A DNA stretch of 64,000 bases from Kluyvera cryocrescens NBRC 102467 (lineage in GTDB: Bacteria; Pseudomonadota; Gammaproteobacteria; Enterobacterales; Enterobacteriaceae), in NCBI RefSeq assembly GCF_001571285.1, contig NZ_BCTM01000026.1, forward strand, positions 1 through 64,000, in the 5' to 3' direction. Position numbers and translations under genes: made by a program. This document shows positions 39,752 through 50,310 of this stretch, piece by piece. Each line of letters opens with the position of its first letter. Positions within the stretch are counted from its first letter, which is position 1. Below the pieces are notes generated by a model, which was given only the letters and a program-made list of their open reading frames with translations, was not told the origin of the DNA and searched no databases.

Positions 39752-40123
39752 CTACTGCTTTGCGAACACCTCTTTCGCCGCAAACAGGCCATTCAATGCG
39801 GCCGGGAATCCGGCGTACACCGCCATCTGCATGATCACTTCGATAATCTCCTCCTCGGTCAACCCAACGTGCAGCGCGGCGGCAATATGCACCTTGAGCT
39901 GCGGTGTGGCGTTACCCAGCGCGGTAAGCGCGGCGACGGTGGCGATTTCCCGGCTGCGTAAGTCCAGGCCAGGACGCGCATAGATATCGCCAAAAGGGAA
40001 CTCCAGCAGATAGCGCGCAAAGTCTGGGGCAATATCTTTTAAGCTTTCGACGACCGCATCGCCGCCTTTGCCATCAACCTGTTGCAGCATTTTCTGGCCG
40101 GTAATAAAGCGTTCTGAAGGCAT
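39752..40123 (-). CDS. Carboxymuconolactone decarboxylase family protein
   Basis: The 123-residue protein has the CMD fold: LDLRSREIATVAALTALGNATPQLKVHIAAALHVGLTEEE is the conserved core, with the histidine of the HIAAALHVG block. It contains no cysteine, so it cannot act like the AhpD-type peroxidases of the same superfamily. True gamma-carboxymuconolactone decarboxylases act in protocatechuate breakdown, but no other pathway gene is near, so the substrate is unknown. It is divergent from a LysR-type gene with an 88-bp gap, suggesting that this regulator controls it. No counterpart lies here in E. coli. Confidence 0.85.
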   Translation of the reverse strand: MPSERFITGQKMLQQVDGKGGDAVVESLKDIAPDFARYLLEFPFGDIYARPGLDLRSREIATVAALTALGNATPQLKVHIAAALHVGLTEEEIIEVIMQMAVYAGFPAALNGLFAAKEVFAKQ

Positions 40124-40198
40124 GGTTCGTTCCTCGTGATAGGGGGGATGGCGTGAGGATAGGGCGCGCAGATAGATTTGGATAATACCGATTTCGTG

Positions 40199-40213
40199 AT
40201 ACCTTTTCGGTAT
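40199..40213. promoter_or_regulatory. Inverted repeat over the LysR gene start
   Basis: ATACC-TTTTC-GGTAT overlaps the ATG of the LysR-type gene. An additional ATACC is at 40185-40189. It may be the regulator's binding site for both divergent genes. Confidence 0.45.
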
Positions 40214-41111
40214 GACAACTTCCGCACTTCACTCTCTGGATATTCGCCTGCTGCGCTACTTTGCCGTGGTGGCGGAGGAGAACAACATGAGCCGCGCGGC
40301 GCAGCGACTGTTTATGTCGCAGCCTCCGCTCAGCCGCCATATTCGCCAGCTTGAAGAGCGGCTGGGGCTGACGCTATTTGTTCGCCATACTAAAGGGCTG
40401 ACTCTGACCGACGAAGGGCTACGGGTGCTGGAGATCGTCCGCCCGCTGCTAGCGCAGCAGGAAAAAACCTACGCGGCGCTCGGCAGGCTCGCGCAGAACG
40501 GCGCGTCATCGCTGCGTTTGGGGCTAACCACGGCCTTTGAGCTGGGCGTGTTTACGGCTCTGGAGCAGCATCTTGTCGAGCAGGTTGAGGTCTTGAATAT
40601 TGTGCGTCATGGCTCGCCGGAACTGATCCGCCTGATACGGCGGGGGAAGCTGGACGCGGCGCTGGTGGCGCTGCCGCTGGAAACCTCAGGTTTAAGCGTT
40701 GTTCCATTGCCCCTGCATGAACCGCTAATCGCCGCGCTGCCTGCTCACTGGCCGGAGGCCGAGGCGGCGTCGCTGGCGCTCAGCGAGCTGAATGCGCGGC
40801 CGCTGTTTTGGTTTAAGCGTGAGCGTAACCCTGCCTTTTTTGACTATACGCGGGATATTTTCCGTCGCGCGGGCTATGCACCAACCTGTATTGAAGAGCC
40901 GCTGGAACATGACATCCTGCTGGCGCGCATTGCCCGTGGTGACGGCCTCAGCCTGTTCCCTGCTTCATTTTCCGCTATTCAACGGCAGGGAGTGGTTTTC
41001 CGCCCACTGCGGGATGAAACGCTGAGCGTCGGTTTGGGGCTTGTCATGCCGGCCGAAAATGAAGGGCGGCTGGGCTGGTTGGCCGAATCTTTTAAGCCGA
41101 CTCGCGCGTAA
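40212..41111 (+). CDS. LysR-family transcriptional regulator
   Basis: The 299-residue LysR-type protein has the N-terminal winged helix RLLRYFAVVAEENNMSRAAQRLFMSQPPLSRHIRQLEERLG. The effector domain follows from about residue 95. Its nearest apparent relatives are the BenM/CatR-like group, which fits with aromatic-acid metabolism and the divergent CMD gene, but the inducer is unknown. No Shine-Dalgarno sequence lies within 15 nt of the ATG, which overlaps an inverted repeat. The last 20 bp overlap the 3' end of the convergent LacI-family gene. Confidence 0.88.
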   Translation: MTTSALHSLDIRLLRYFAVVAEENNMSRAAQRLFMSQPPLSRHIRQLEERLGLTLFVRHTKGLTLTDEGLRVLEIVRPLLAQQEKTYAALGRLAQNGASSLRLGLTTAFELGVFTALEQHLVEQVEVLNIVRHGSPELIRLIRRGKLDAALVALPLETSGLSVVPLPLHEPLIAALPAHWPEAEAASLALSELNARPLFWFKRERNPAFFDYTRDIFRRAGYAPTCIEEPLEHDILLARIARGDGLSLFPASFSAIQRQGVVFRPLRDETLSVGLGLVMPAENEGRLGWLAESFKPTRA

Positions 41112-42108
41112 CCAGTTGTCCGGATAGCGTGATGGATTGATTTTGCAGCATGGGTTCTTTGAGCTTACGGATCATCAGCGTTGCTGCCTGGCGGCCGGTC
41201 TCTTCGCTGGCCGAGGAGACATAGCTAAACGCCGGTGAGGTGAGATTGATATGCAGCATATCCTCAAAGCCAATCAGCGCCACCTGTTGGGTCAGAAACA
41301 CGTCTTTCCCCACGGTACGACCGACTTTATGAATTCCATCAATGCAGCCGATCATTGCATCCGGCGAATGGCACAGCACGGCGGTGATGGCGTTATTGTT
41401 TTCCAACAGCTGACGCGTCGCGAGACTGGCGGCATGTGTATCATCGCCGCAGGCAGGGGTAAATTCTTCACGCGGCGTAATGCCGTAGCGGGTGAGGGTG
41501 TTACGAAATCCCTCCAGTCGCTGCTGGCGAATCAGGTTGTTACCCTGTCCACCGAGGTAAGCGATGTAACGATGCCCGCGTTCGATAAGATAGCGCGTGG
41601 CCAGGCTTGCCGCCTGCTGGTTATCGCGCAGCACCAGGTTGCAGGCCTCTTTGATCGGCGATTGTGACACCACAACCAACGGCAATGGGCACTGGCGAAT
41701 TTGCGCGGGAAGCGTGTCGCGGTTTACATCCGACGCCAGATAGATAACCCCCGCAACGCCCTGCTGCTTAAACGACAGTAGGCAGCGTTCAAGATGTTCA
41801 TGCTCATTGAGCGGTTGACCAAGAAAGACCATAAAGCCCTGCGATTCCAGTTCCTGAACAATGCTCGCCATCACTTTGATGGAAAAGCTGTCGCTAAAGT
41901 CTCTTAGAATCAGGCCAATCAGATTGGAGGTGTTAGCGCGAAGGTTAGCGGCGGCAATGTTGTGAACATAGCCCAGCTCATTGATGGCAGCCTGCACTTT
42001 TTCGATAGTCGCATCGGAGATTTTTCCTTTCTGGCGAAGGACCAGCGACACGGTAGAAACCGAGACACCGGCCTTTTTGGCGACATCAATAATGCTGACT
42101 TTCTTCAA
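41092..42108 (-). CDS. LacI-family repressor, MalI-like
   Basis: The 338-residue LacI-family protein has the helix-turn-helix SIIDVAKKAGVSVSTVSLVLRQKG, very close to MalI in the recognition helix (VSVSTVSLVL). The effector domain is of the periplasmic-binding type (GLILRDFSDSFSIKVMASIV; VALIGFEDML). It lies downstream of the PTS permease gene on the same strand with a hairpin between them, so it is partly insulated from it. It probably represses the PTS gene through the AACGTT-centred palindrome at 43771-43786. The inducer is unknown. Confidence 0.88.
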   Translation of the reverse strand: MKKVSIIDVAKKAGVSVSTVSLVLRQKGKISDATIEKVQAAINELGYVHNIAAANLRANTSNLIGLILRDFSDSFSIKVMASIVQELESQGFMVFLGQPLNEHEHLERCLLSFKQQGVAGVIYLASDVNRDTLPAQIRQCPLPLVVVSQSPIKEACNLVLRDNQQAASLATRYLIERGHRYIAYLGGQGNNLIRQQRLEGFRNTLTRYGITPREEFTPACGDDTHAASLATRQLLENNNAITAVLCHSPDAMIGCIDGIHKVGRTVGKDVFLTQQVALIGFEDMLHINLTSPAFSYVSSASEETGRQAATLMIRKLKEPMLQNQSITLSGQLVTRESA

Positions 42109-42148
42109 AATCGCTCCCTGAGCAGTCTCACTAATCCACAGAAAACAA

Positions 42149-42177
42149 GGAGGTTCCCATCAGGGACGGGAACCTCC
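42149..42177 (-). terminator. Terminator/attenuator between the PTS and LacI-type genes
   Basis: GGAGGTTCCC and GGGAACCTCC form a perfect 10-bp stem with a 9-nt loop. TTGTTTTC follows on the minus strand. It should end most PTS transcripts before the repressor gene. Confidence 0.7.
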
Positions 42178-42197
42178 AACCGCTGACAATCTTATGA

Positions 42198-43697
42198 TTA
42201 TTTGCCAATCATCGTCGACATGGTTTGCGCGATAAATTGCGCTCGCGCGCCAAATATCACCTGAATACCGTTATCGCCGACGAAAACAACGCCGCGTGCG
42301 CCGATATTGTTGAGGCCATCCTTATCCACGGCCTTTTTGTCTTCAACTTCAAGGCGCAGTCGGGTAATGCAGGATCCCACGGACGCAATATTTTGCTCGC
42401 CGCCCAGCAGGCCAATGATATCGGTTGCCAGCTCGGTATCGCTTTTGTCGTTGGCGGTCACCGTGGTTTCCGTGCGGCCCGGCGTTTTGACATCAAAACG
42501 GCGGATCACAAAGCGGAAGGTGAAGTAGTAAATCAGCCCCATCGGCACGCCAACGATAATGGCGTTGAGGAAGTTGGTCTGATAACCGTTAAACGACGGC
42601 AGAATACCAAATGAGATGTAGTCGATAAGCCCGGCGGAGAACGACTTGGCGATGTGCGCATGCAGCAGATACATCACCATGTAGGAGAGACCGGCCATGA
42701 TGGCGTTAAAGACGTAGAGAATCGGTGCCACGAAGATAAAGGTGAATTCGACCGGCTCGGTGATCCCGGTCAGGAAGCAGGTCAGCGCAGCGGAGAACAA
42801 AATGCCGGCAGCGATTTTCTTATTCTTCGTGTGCGCTTCGTGGTACATCGCCAGGCAGGCGGCAGGCAGCGCAAACAGCATCAGCGGGAATTCACCCTGC
42901 ATGAACTTGCCGGCATCCTGGTAAGTATCGCTGCTAAAGGATTTCACTCCCTCTTCCAGCATTTTGAACCAGATAGTCTGGTCGCCATGAATGACCTGGC
43001 CTGCGTGGGTGGTGTAATCGCCAAATGAGTACCAGAACGACGGGTACCAGATATGGTGCAGCCCTAGCGGGATCAGCGCGCGCTCTACCAGCCCGAAAAT
43101 AAAGGTCGACGCAGCCTGATTATCGCCGTTGATAATCACGGACAGCGCGTCGATCCCCGCCTGAATATGCTGCCAGATGTACGGCAGAATCAGCCCAAGG
43201 ACAAACGACAGCAGGGCGGTAGCGATGGCGACAAAGCGCTTGCCGGAAAAGAAACCCAGGAATTCCGGCAACTGCATTTTGTGGAAACGGTTATAGCACC
43301 AGGCGGCGAGAATACCGCAGATCAGGCCGCCAAAAACGCCCATTTGCAGGGTTGGGATCCCCACCACCATGGCGTATTTTCCGCCTTGCCCCGCCATTTC
43401 GGGAGTAATGCTCAGAACCGTACTGATGGTGATGTTGGTAACAAAAACGGAAACGGCCGCTGACAGCGCCGCAATACCGGACTCTGAAGCCAGGCCGACG
43501 GCGGAGCCGATGGCAAACAGCATTGGCAGGTTATCAAAGATAATCCCGCCTGCGTTCATCATCAGCGGCAGGTGGAATTTATCCCCAAACGCCAGAAGCA
43601 GACCGGCTGCCGGCAGCAGCGAGATCGGCAGCATCAGCGCGCGACCAATCATCGACAGTTTAGAAAGCGATTTAATAACACTCGATATCAGACTCAT
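42198..43697 (-). CDS. PTS EIICB permease, glucose/maltose family
   Basis: The 499-residue PTS protein has an EIIC domain (about residues 1-390, roughly ten membrane segments, PFGLHH-like block IPLGLHHIWYPSFWYSFG, and GITEPVEFTFIFVAP). It is fused to an EIIB domain (SVGSCITRLRLEVEDK), whose cysteine is phosphorylated. There is no EIIA domain, so it likely uses the glucose EIIA (Crr). It resembles PtsG and MalX but is not a clear orthologue of either. No phospho-glycosidase or isomerase lies next to it, so the sugar and its fate are unknown. It is divergent from metF. Confidence 0.88.
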   Translation of the reverse strand: MSLISSVIKSLSKLSMIGRALMLPISLLPAAGLLLAFGDKFHLPLMMNAGGIIFDNLPMLFAIGSAVGLASESGIAALSAAVSVFVTNITISTVLSITPEMAGQGGKYAMVVGIPTLQMGVFGGLICGILAAWCYNRFHKMQLPEFLGFFSGKRFVAIATALLSFVLGLILPYIWQHIQAGIDALSVIINGDNQAASTFIFGLVERALIPLGLHHIWYPSFWYSFGDYTTHAGQVIHGDQTIWFKMLEEGVKSFSSDTYQDAGKFMQGEFPLMLFALPAACLAMYHEAHTKNKKIAAGILFSAALTCFLTGITEPVEFTFIFVAPILYVFNAIMAGLSYMVMYLLHAHIAKSFSAGLIDYISFGILPSFNGYQTNFLNAIIVGVPMGLIYYFTFRFVIRRFDVKTPGRTETTVTANDKSDTELATDIIGLLGGEQNIASVGSCITRLRLEVEDKKAVDKDGLNNIGARGVVFVGDNGIQVIFGARAQFIAQTMSTMIGK

Positions 43698-43762
43698 ACT
43701 GATTTCCCCCGAATAGCCGCCTCTTCGTGCGTGCTTTTCTTAACCCTGTTTATAGTGAGTAT

Positions 43763-43786
43763 AACGTTTTAGTAGAACGTTCTACT
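43763..43786 (-). promoter_or_regulatory. LacI-type operator(s) upstream of the PTS gene
   Basis: AGTAGAACGTTCTACT (43771-43786) is a perfect 16-bp palindrome resembling the MalI operator (GATAAAACGTTTTATC). A second AACGTT at 43763-43768 is 13 bp away. Likely bound by the MalI-like protein encoded downstream. Confidence 0.75.
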
Positions 43787-43853
43787 TATCGTGAAACAAC
43801 CCATTAACGTCTGCAATAGAATTTTGGTTTAGACCTACGATGTTTAAGAAATA

Positions 43854-43880
43854 TGCGATGTACATCGCAATTTTAATTGC
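43854..43880. promoter_or_regulatory. Overlapping palindromes in the PTS-metF gap
   Basis: TGCGATGTACATCGCA (43854-43869) is a perfect 16-bp palindrome. It overlaps GCAATT-TT-AATTGC (43867-43880). No binding protein is recognised. Apart from these sites, the LacI-type operator and the Met boxes, the 409-bp gap 43698-44106 shows nothing I can name. Confidence 0.5.
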
Positions 43881-44042
43881 GTATAAAAAGTGAGGTTGTT
43901 GGCGCAGCGGGCGGTGGAAAGTCGACGACGGCTGGCGTCCTGCGCGGGTAGATGAATTAATTTCACCTTCGCTGAGTATTACTCACTTTTTAAGCCGATC
44001 TTTCTATTGACGCCCGTCGCCTTTTGCGGCATTTTTACATCC

Positions 44043-44066
44043 AGACGTCTAAACGGATAGATGTTT
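44043..44066 (+). promoter_or_regulatory. Met-box array upstream of metF
   Basis: AGACGTCT (exact consensus, 44043-44050), AAACGGAT and AGATGTTT are contiguous 8-mers 41 bp before the metF ATG. Confidence 0.88.
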
Positions 44067-44103
44067 ACAACACAACAATAATGACACGCGATTGATGAGG
44101 TAA

Positions 44104-44991
<888 letters not shown>

Positions 44992-45076
44992 ATCGTCAGC
45001 GATTGGCGACGATGTCATATCCCATTCCTTCAGGACAGCGGCCTGGCAGATAGCACGCCAACGGCCCTCTCCGGAC

Positions 45077-45102
45077 AAAAGCCCTGTTTATGCAGGGCTT
45101 TT
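45077..45102 (+). terminator. metF terminator
   Basis: AAAAGCCCTG and CAGGGCTTTT form a 10-bp stem with loop TTTATG. Confidence 0.85.
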
Positions 45103-45146
45103 GCGCAGTATAGTAACGCCCCTCATATCACAGTTACGGATCTATC

Positions 45147-46052
45147 ATGTCTACCGAAGGGAAAAGCAATCCGCTGGCGCTTATCGGCCTGCTGGTGCTG
45201 ACGCTCATCTGGAGCTACAGCTGGATTGCGATGAAACAGGTGACGCTCTACATTGGCGCTTTTGATTTCACTGCACTTCGCTGTATTTTTGGCGCAGTTT
45301 TATTGTTTATCGTGTTATTTCTTCGCGGTCGCGGTATGCGGCCTACGCCCTTCGGTTACACGCTGGCTATTGCGCTGCTGCAGACCTGCGGCATGATTGG
45401 CCTTGCCCAATGGGCGCTGATGAGTGGCGGTGCGGGCAGGGTCGCTATTCTCACCTACACCATGCCGTTTTGGGTGGTGATTTTGGCGGCGGTCTTCCTT
45501 GGTGAACGCATGCGTCGGCGACAATACGCCGCGATTGGCGTGGCGGCGCTAGGGTTGTGTCTGGTGATGCAACCGTGGCAACTCGACGTGACATCGCTGA
45601 AAAGCGCGCTGTTGGCGATCCTTTCCGGCGTTAGCTGGGGGGCGAGCGCCATCGTGGCTAAACGTTTATATCAGCGCCACCCCGGGCTCGATTTGCTGGC
45701 GCTCACCAGTTGGCAGATGCTGTATGCCGCGCTGGTCATGAGTGCGGTCGCGATGCTGGTACCGCAACGGCCTATTGATTGGCAGCCGGGTGTCTTTTGG
45801 GCGCTAGGCTATAGCGCGATTCTGGCCACGGCGCTGGCCTGGAGCCTGTGGCTGTATGTTCTGCGCAATCTACCCGCCAGCATAGCCAGCCTGAGTACGC
45901 TGGCGGTCCCGGTGTTTGGCGTGCTGTTCTCCTGGTGGCTGTTGGGAGAAAGGCCGGATAGCGTGGAAAGTCTCGGCATTGCGCTTATTGTCTTCGCGCT
46001 GGCGATGATTAGCCTGAAAAAGCGGGTTGCTTCGTTACGCAGTAGCCGCTAA
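45147..46052 (+). CDS. yijE: EamA/DMT-family exporter YijE
   Basis: The 301-residue inner-membrane protein has two EamA repeats (about ten helices). It closely matches E. coli YijE, reported as a cystine exporter: [34 protein letters not shown] and [21 protein letters not shown]. The C-terminus is basic ([12 protein letters not shown]). In E. coli yijE comes after katG; here it precedes katG, directly after metF. Confidence 0.9.
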   Translation: MSTEGKSNPLALIGLLVLTLIWSYSWIAMKQVTLYIGAFDFTALRCIFGAVLLFIVLFLRGRGMRPTPFGYTLAIALLQTCGMIGLAQWALMSGGAGRVAILTYTMPFWVVILAAVFLGERMRRRQYAAIGVAALGLCLVMQPWQLDVTSLKSALLAILSGVSWGASAIVAKRLYQRHPGLDLLALTSWQMLYAALVMSAVAMLVPQRPIDWQPGVFWALGYSAILATALAWSLWLYVLRNLPASIASLSTLAVPVFGVLFSWWLLGERPDSVESLGIALIVFALAMISLKKRVASLRSSR

Positions 46053-46156
46053 GAATTGAGGAAAACCTTACTTTGTGTCTGGATTTTCATTAATTCTCCC
46101 TATCGATCACAGTCAAATGCCCCTCAATATGTAAGGATAAAGCTGACCTGCGTAGA

Positions 46157-46191
46157 AATTCCTCTCTGACAAGGGAAAAATAAGAGGAATT
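46157..46191. repeat. 9-bp inverted repeat upstream of katG
   Basis: AATTCCTCT (46157-46165) and AGAGGAATT (46183-46191) are perfectly inverted with a 17-nt spacer, in the 225-bp yijE-katG gap. I could not recognise a convincing OxyR site here by eye. Confidence 0.45.
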
Positions 46192-46265
46192 AACTATCAA
46201 ATCCGTGGGTCATTTCAGCTATAACTTATCAGCAGGGGTGTATATCTTAATGATAAATACTGTAA

Positions 46266-48452
<2,187 letters not shown>

Positions 48453-48470
48453 GGGCTCAACGGTATAAAA

Positions 48471-48499
48471 AAATCCCCGCTTACGCGGGGATTTTTGTT
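48471..48499. terminator. Bidirectional terminator katG/gldA
   Basis: AAATCCCCGC and GCGGGGATTT form a 10-bp stem with loop TTAC. T runs follow on both strands. Confidence 0.9.
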
Positions 48500-48521
48500 T
48501 GTGGCGTTCGAAGAGGGAAAA

Positions 48522-49625
48522 TTATTCCCACTCGTGCAGGAAGCGCTGTCCATATTGGTCAGCAACCAAAAGCGCGGCGTAAACGCGGTCAGGATCGGCA
48601 CCGCCAGGCATGTTGTGAATGGTTTCGCCTTCAGCACAGGCGGCTTCTGCCACCAGACGCATTTTCGCCGGGATGTCCTCTTTGATGTCCAGTTGCGCCA
48701 GGGTAATCGGCAGGCCAACGCTGTGACACAGTGCGGCTACGGTCTCAATTTCTTCCACTGAAGCGTTTTCCAGTACCAACTGGGTCAACGTGCCAAACGC
48801 CACTTTTTCACCGTGGTAGTAGTGATGGGCGTCAGGGATTGCCGTCATGCCGTTGTGAATCGCATGTGCCGCTGCCAGGCCGCCGCTCTCAAAGCCGACG
48901 CCGCTGAGGTAGGTATTGGCTTCGATTACGCGCTCCAGCGCAGGGGTGACTACGTGCTGCTCGGCGGCGAGCATCGCTTTTTCACCCTCTTCAATCAGCG
49001 TGTTGTAGCACAGCTCGGCCAGCGCCAGCGCGGCCTGAGTGCATTGACCGCCGGCCATGGTGGTGGCTCCGCTGCGCGAGCAAGCGCGAGCTTCAAACCA
49101 GGTCGCCAGCGCATCGCCAATCCCGGCAGCCAGCAGACGGGCTGGGGCACCGGCAACAATTTTGGTGTCGACGATAACCATGTTTGGGTTATGCGGCAGC
49201 ATCAGGTAGCGATCAAATTCGCCGTCATCGGTATAGAGCACGGAGAGCGCGCTGCAAGGGGCATCGGTGGAAGCGATGGTTGGTACAATGGCGACCGGCA
49301 GATTCATAAAGTGGGCCAGCGCTTTGGCGGTATCCAGCGTTTTCCCGCCGCCGATGCCTAAAATGGCGCTGCATTTGGCGCTATTCGCCACATCCTGTAG
49401 GCGATTGATTTCGTTTTGCGAACACTCGCCGCCAAACGGGGCGATTTCGACCGACAGACCCGCGCTGGTCAGGCTTTTACGCAGCGTCTCTTCAGCAAAC
49501 CCCAGCACAAACTTGTCGCCGACGACCAGCCAGCTGTTAGCCATTGGCGTGAGGTAATCGCCAAGACGCGTGATGACGTCGGCGCCCTGAATATACTTAC
49601 CTGGTGATTGAATAATGCGATCCAT
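48522..49625 (-). CDS. gldA: Glycerol dehydrogenase GldA
   Basis: GldA is a zinc-dependent, NAD-linked glycerol dehydrogenase making dihydroxyacetone. The 367-residue protein (E. coli 367) has [17 protein letters not shown] for NAD binding and [23 protein letters not shown]. Zinc ligands are in [14 protein letters not shown] (Asp), [23 protein letters not shown] (His) and the nearby His. It lies 11 nt after fsaB on the same strand, so ptsA-fsaB-gldA form one operon. Confidence 0.95.
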   Translation of the reverse strand: MDRIIQSPGKYIQGADVITRLGDYLTPMANSWLVVGDKFVLGFAEETLRKSLTSAGLSVEIAPFGGECSQNEINRLQDVANSAKCSAILGIGGGKTLDTAKALAHFMNLPVAIVPTIASTDAPCSALSVLYTDDGEFDRYLMLPHNPNMVIVDTKIVAGAPARLLAAGIGDALATWFEARACSRSGATTMAGGQCTQAALALAELCYNTLIEEGEKAMLAAEQHVVTPALERVIEANTYLSGVGFESGGLAAAHAIHNGMTAIPDAHHYYHGEKVAFGTLTQLVLENASVEEIETVAALCHSVGLPITLAQLDIKEDIPAKMRLVAEAACAEGETIHNMPGGADPDRVYAALLVADQYGQRFLHEWE

Positions 49626-49636
49626 ACATTTCTCCC

Positions 49637-50299
49637 CTACAGGTTTAGATTTCCGAATGCGTTTTTCCAGTCTTGCTCGAACTTCTCTATAGCTGACTCT
49701 ACCGCGGGTGTGCCGAGCATTTGTTGCGCTACATCTAAAGGAAGGGTGATGGCTTCACATCCTGCTAATAAACAGTCCAGCGCCTGGCGAGGTGTTTTAA
49801 AGCTGGCCGCCAGCACTTTGCTATCCGGCGCGTGCAGCTCCAGCAGAGACTGCAGCTCCTGGACCATGCGGATACCGTCGCCGCCTTGGGCATCGACGCG
49901 GTTGACGTAAGGAGCCACATATTTCGCGCCAGCCAGCGCCGCCAGTAGGCCCTGTGAGGCGCTATATACGGCAGTGCCCAGTGTGGTAATGCCTTCTTTT
50001 TTCAGCAGCTTAATTGCGGCCAGCCCTTCTGCGGTGACCGGAACCTTGACCACAATGCCGGGAATAGCGGCGTGGAGTTTGCGGGCGTCGGCGACCATCC
50101 CGTCGGCGTCGCGGCTCATGGTCTGGGCAAACAGCGTACCGTTTTCACCAATGGCGTGTTTCAGGCGCGGCAGCACGTCCCAGATAGACTCGCGGCTGGC
50201 GGCGACAATGCTCGGGTTGGTGGTCACGCCGGCAATCGGGAAAATGCGCGCTAAACGTTCAACTTCCTGCACATTGGCGGTATCCAGATACAGTTCCAT
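49637..50299 (-). CDS. fsaB: Fructose-6-phosphate aldolase FsaB (TalC)
   Basis: The 220-residue transaldolase-family aldolase equals E. coli FsaB in length. It splits fructose 6-phosphate into dihydroxyacetone and glyceraldehyde 3-phosphate. [16 protein letters not shown] holds the Schiff-base lysine (about residue 85); [10 protein letters not shown] and [28 protein letters not shown]-like segments are conserved. It is short like FsaA/FsaB, not a full transaldolase. It is placed between ptsA and gldA, which converts dihydroxyacetone. Confidence 0.95.
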   Translation of the reverse strand: MELYLDTANVQEVERLARIFPIAGVTTNPSIVAASRESIWDVLPRLKHAIGENGTLFAQTMSRDADGMVADARKLHAAIPGIVVKVPVTAEGLAAIKLLKKEGITTLGTAVYSASQGLLAALAGAKYVAPYVNRVDAQGGDGIRMVQELQSLLELHAPDSKVLAASFKTPRQALDCLLAGCEAITLPLDVAQQMLGTPAVESAIEKFEQDWKNAFGNLNL

Positions 50300-50310
50300 G
50301 CTATTTCCTC

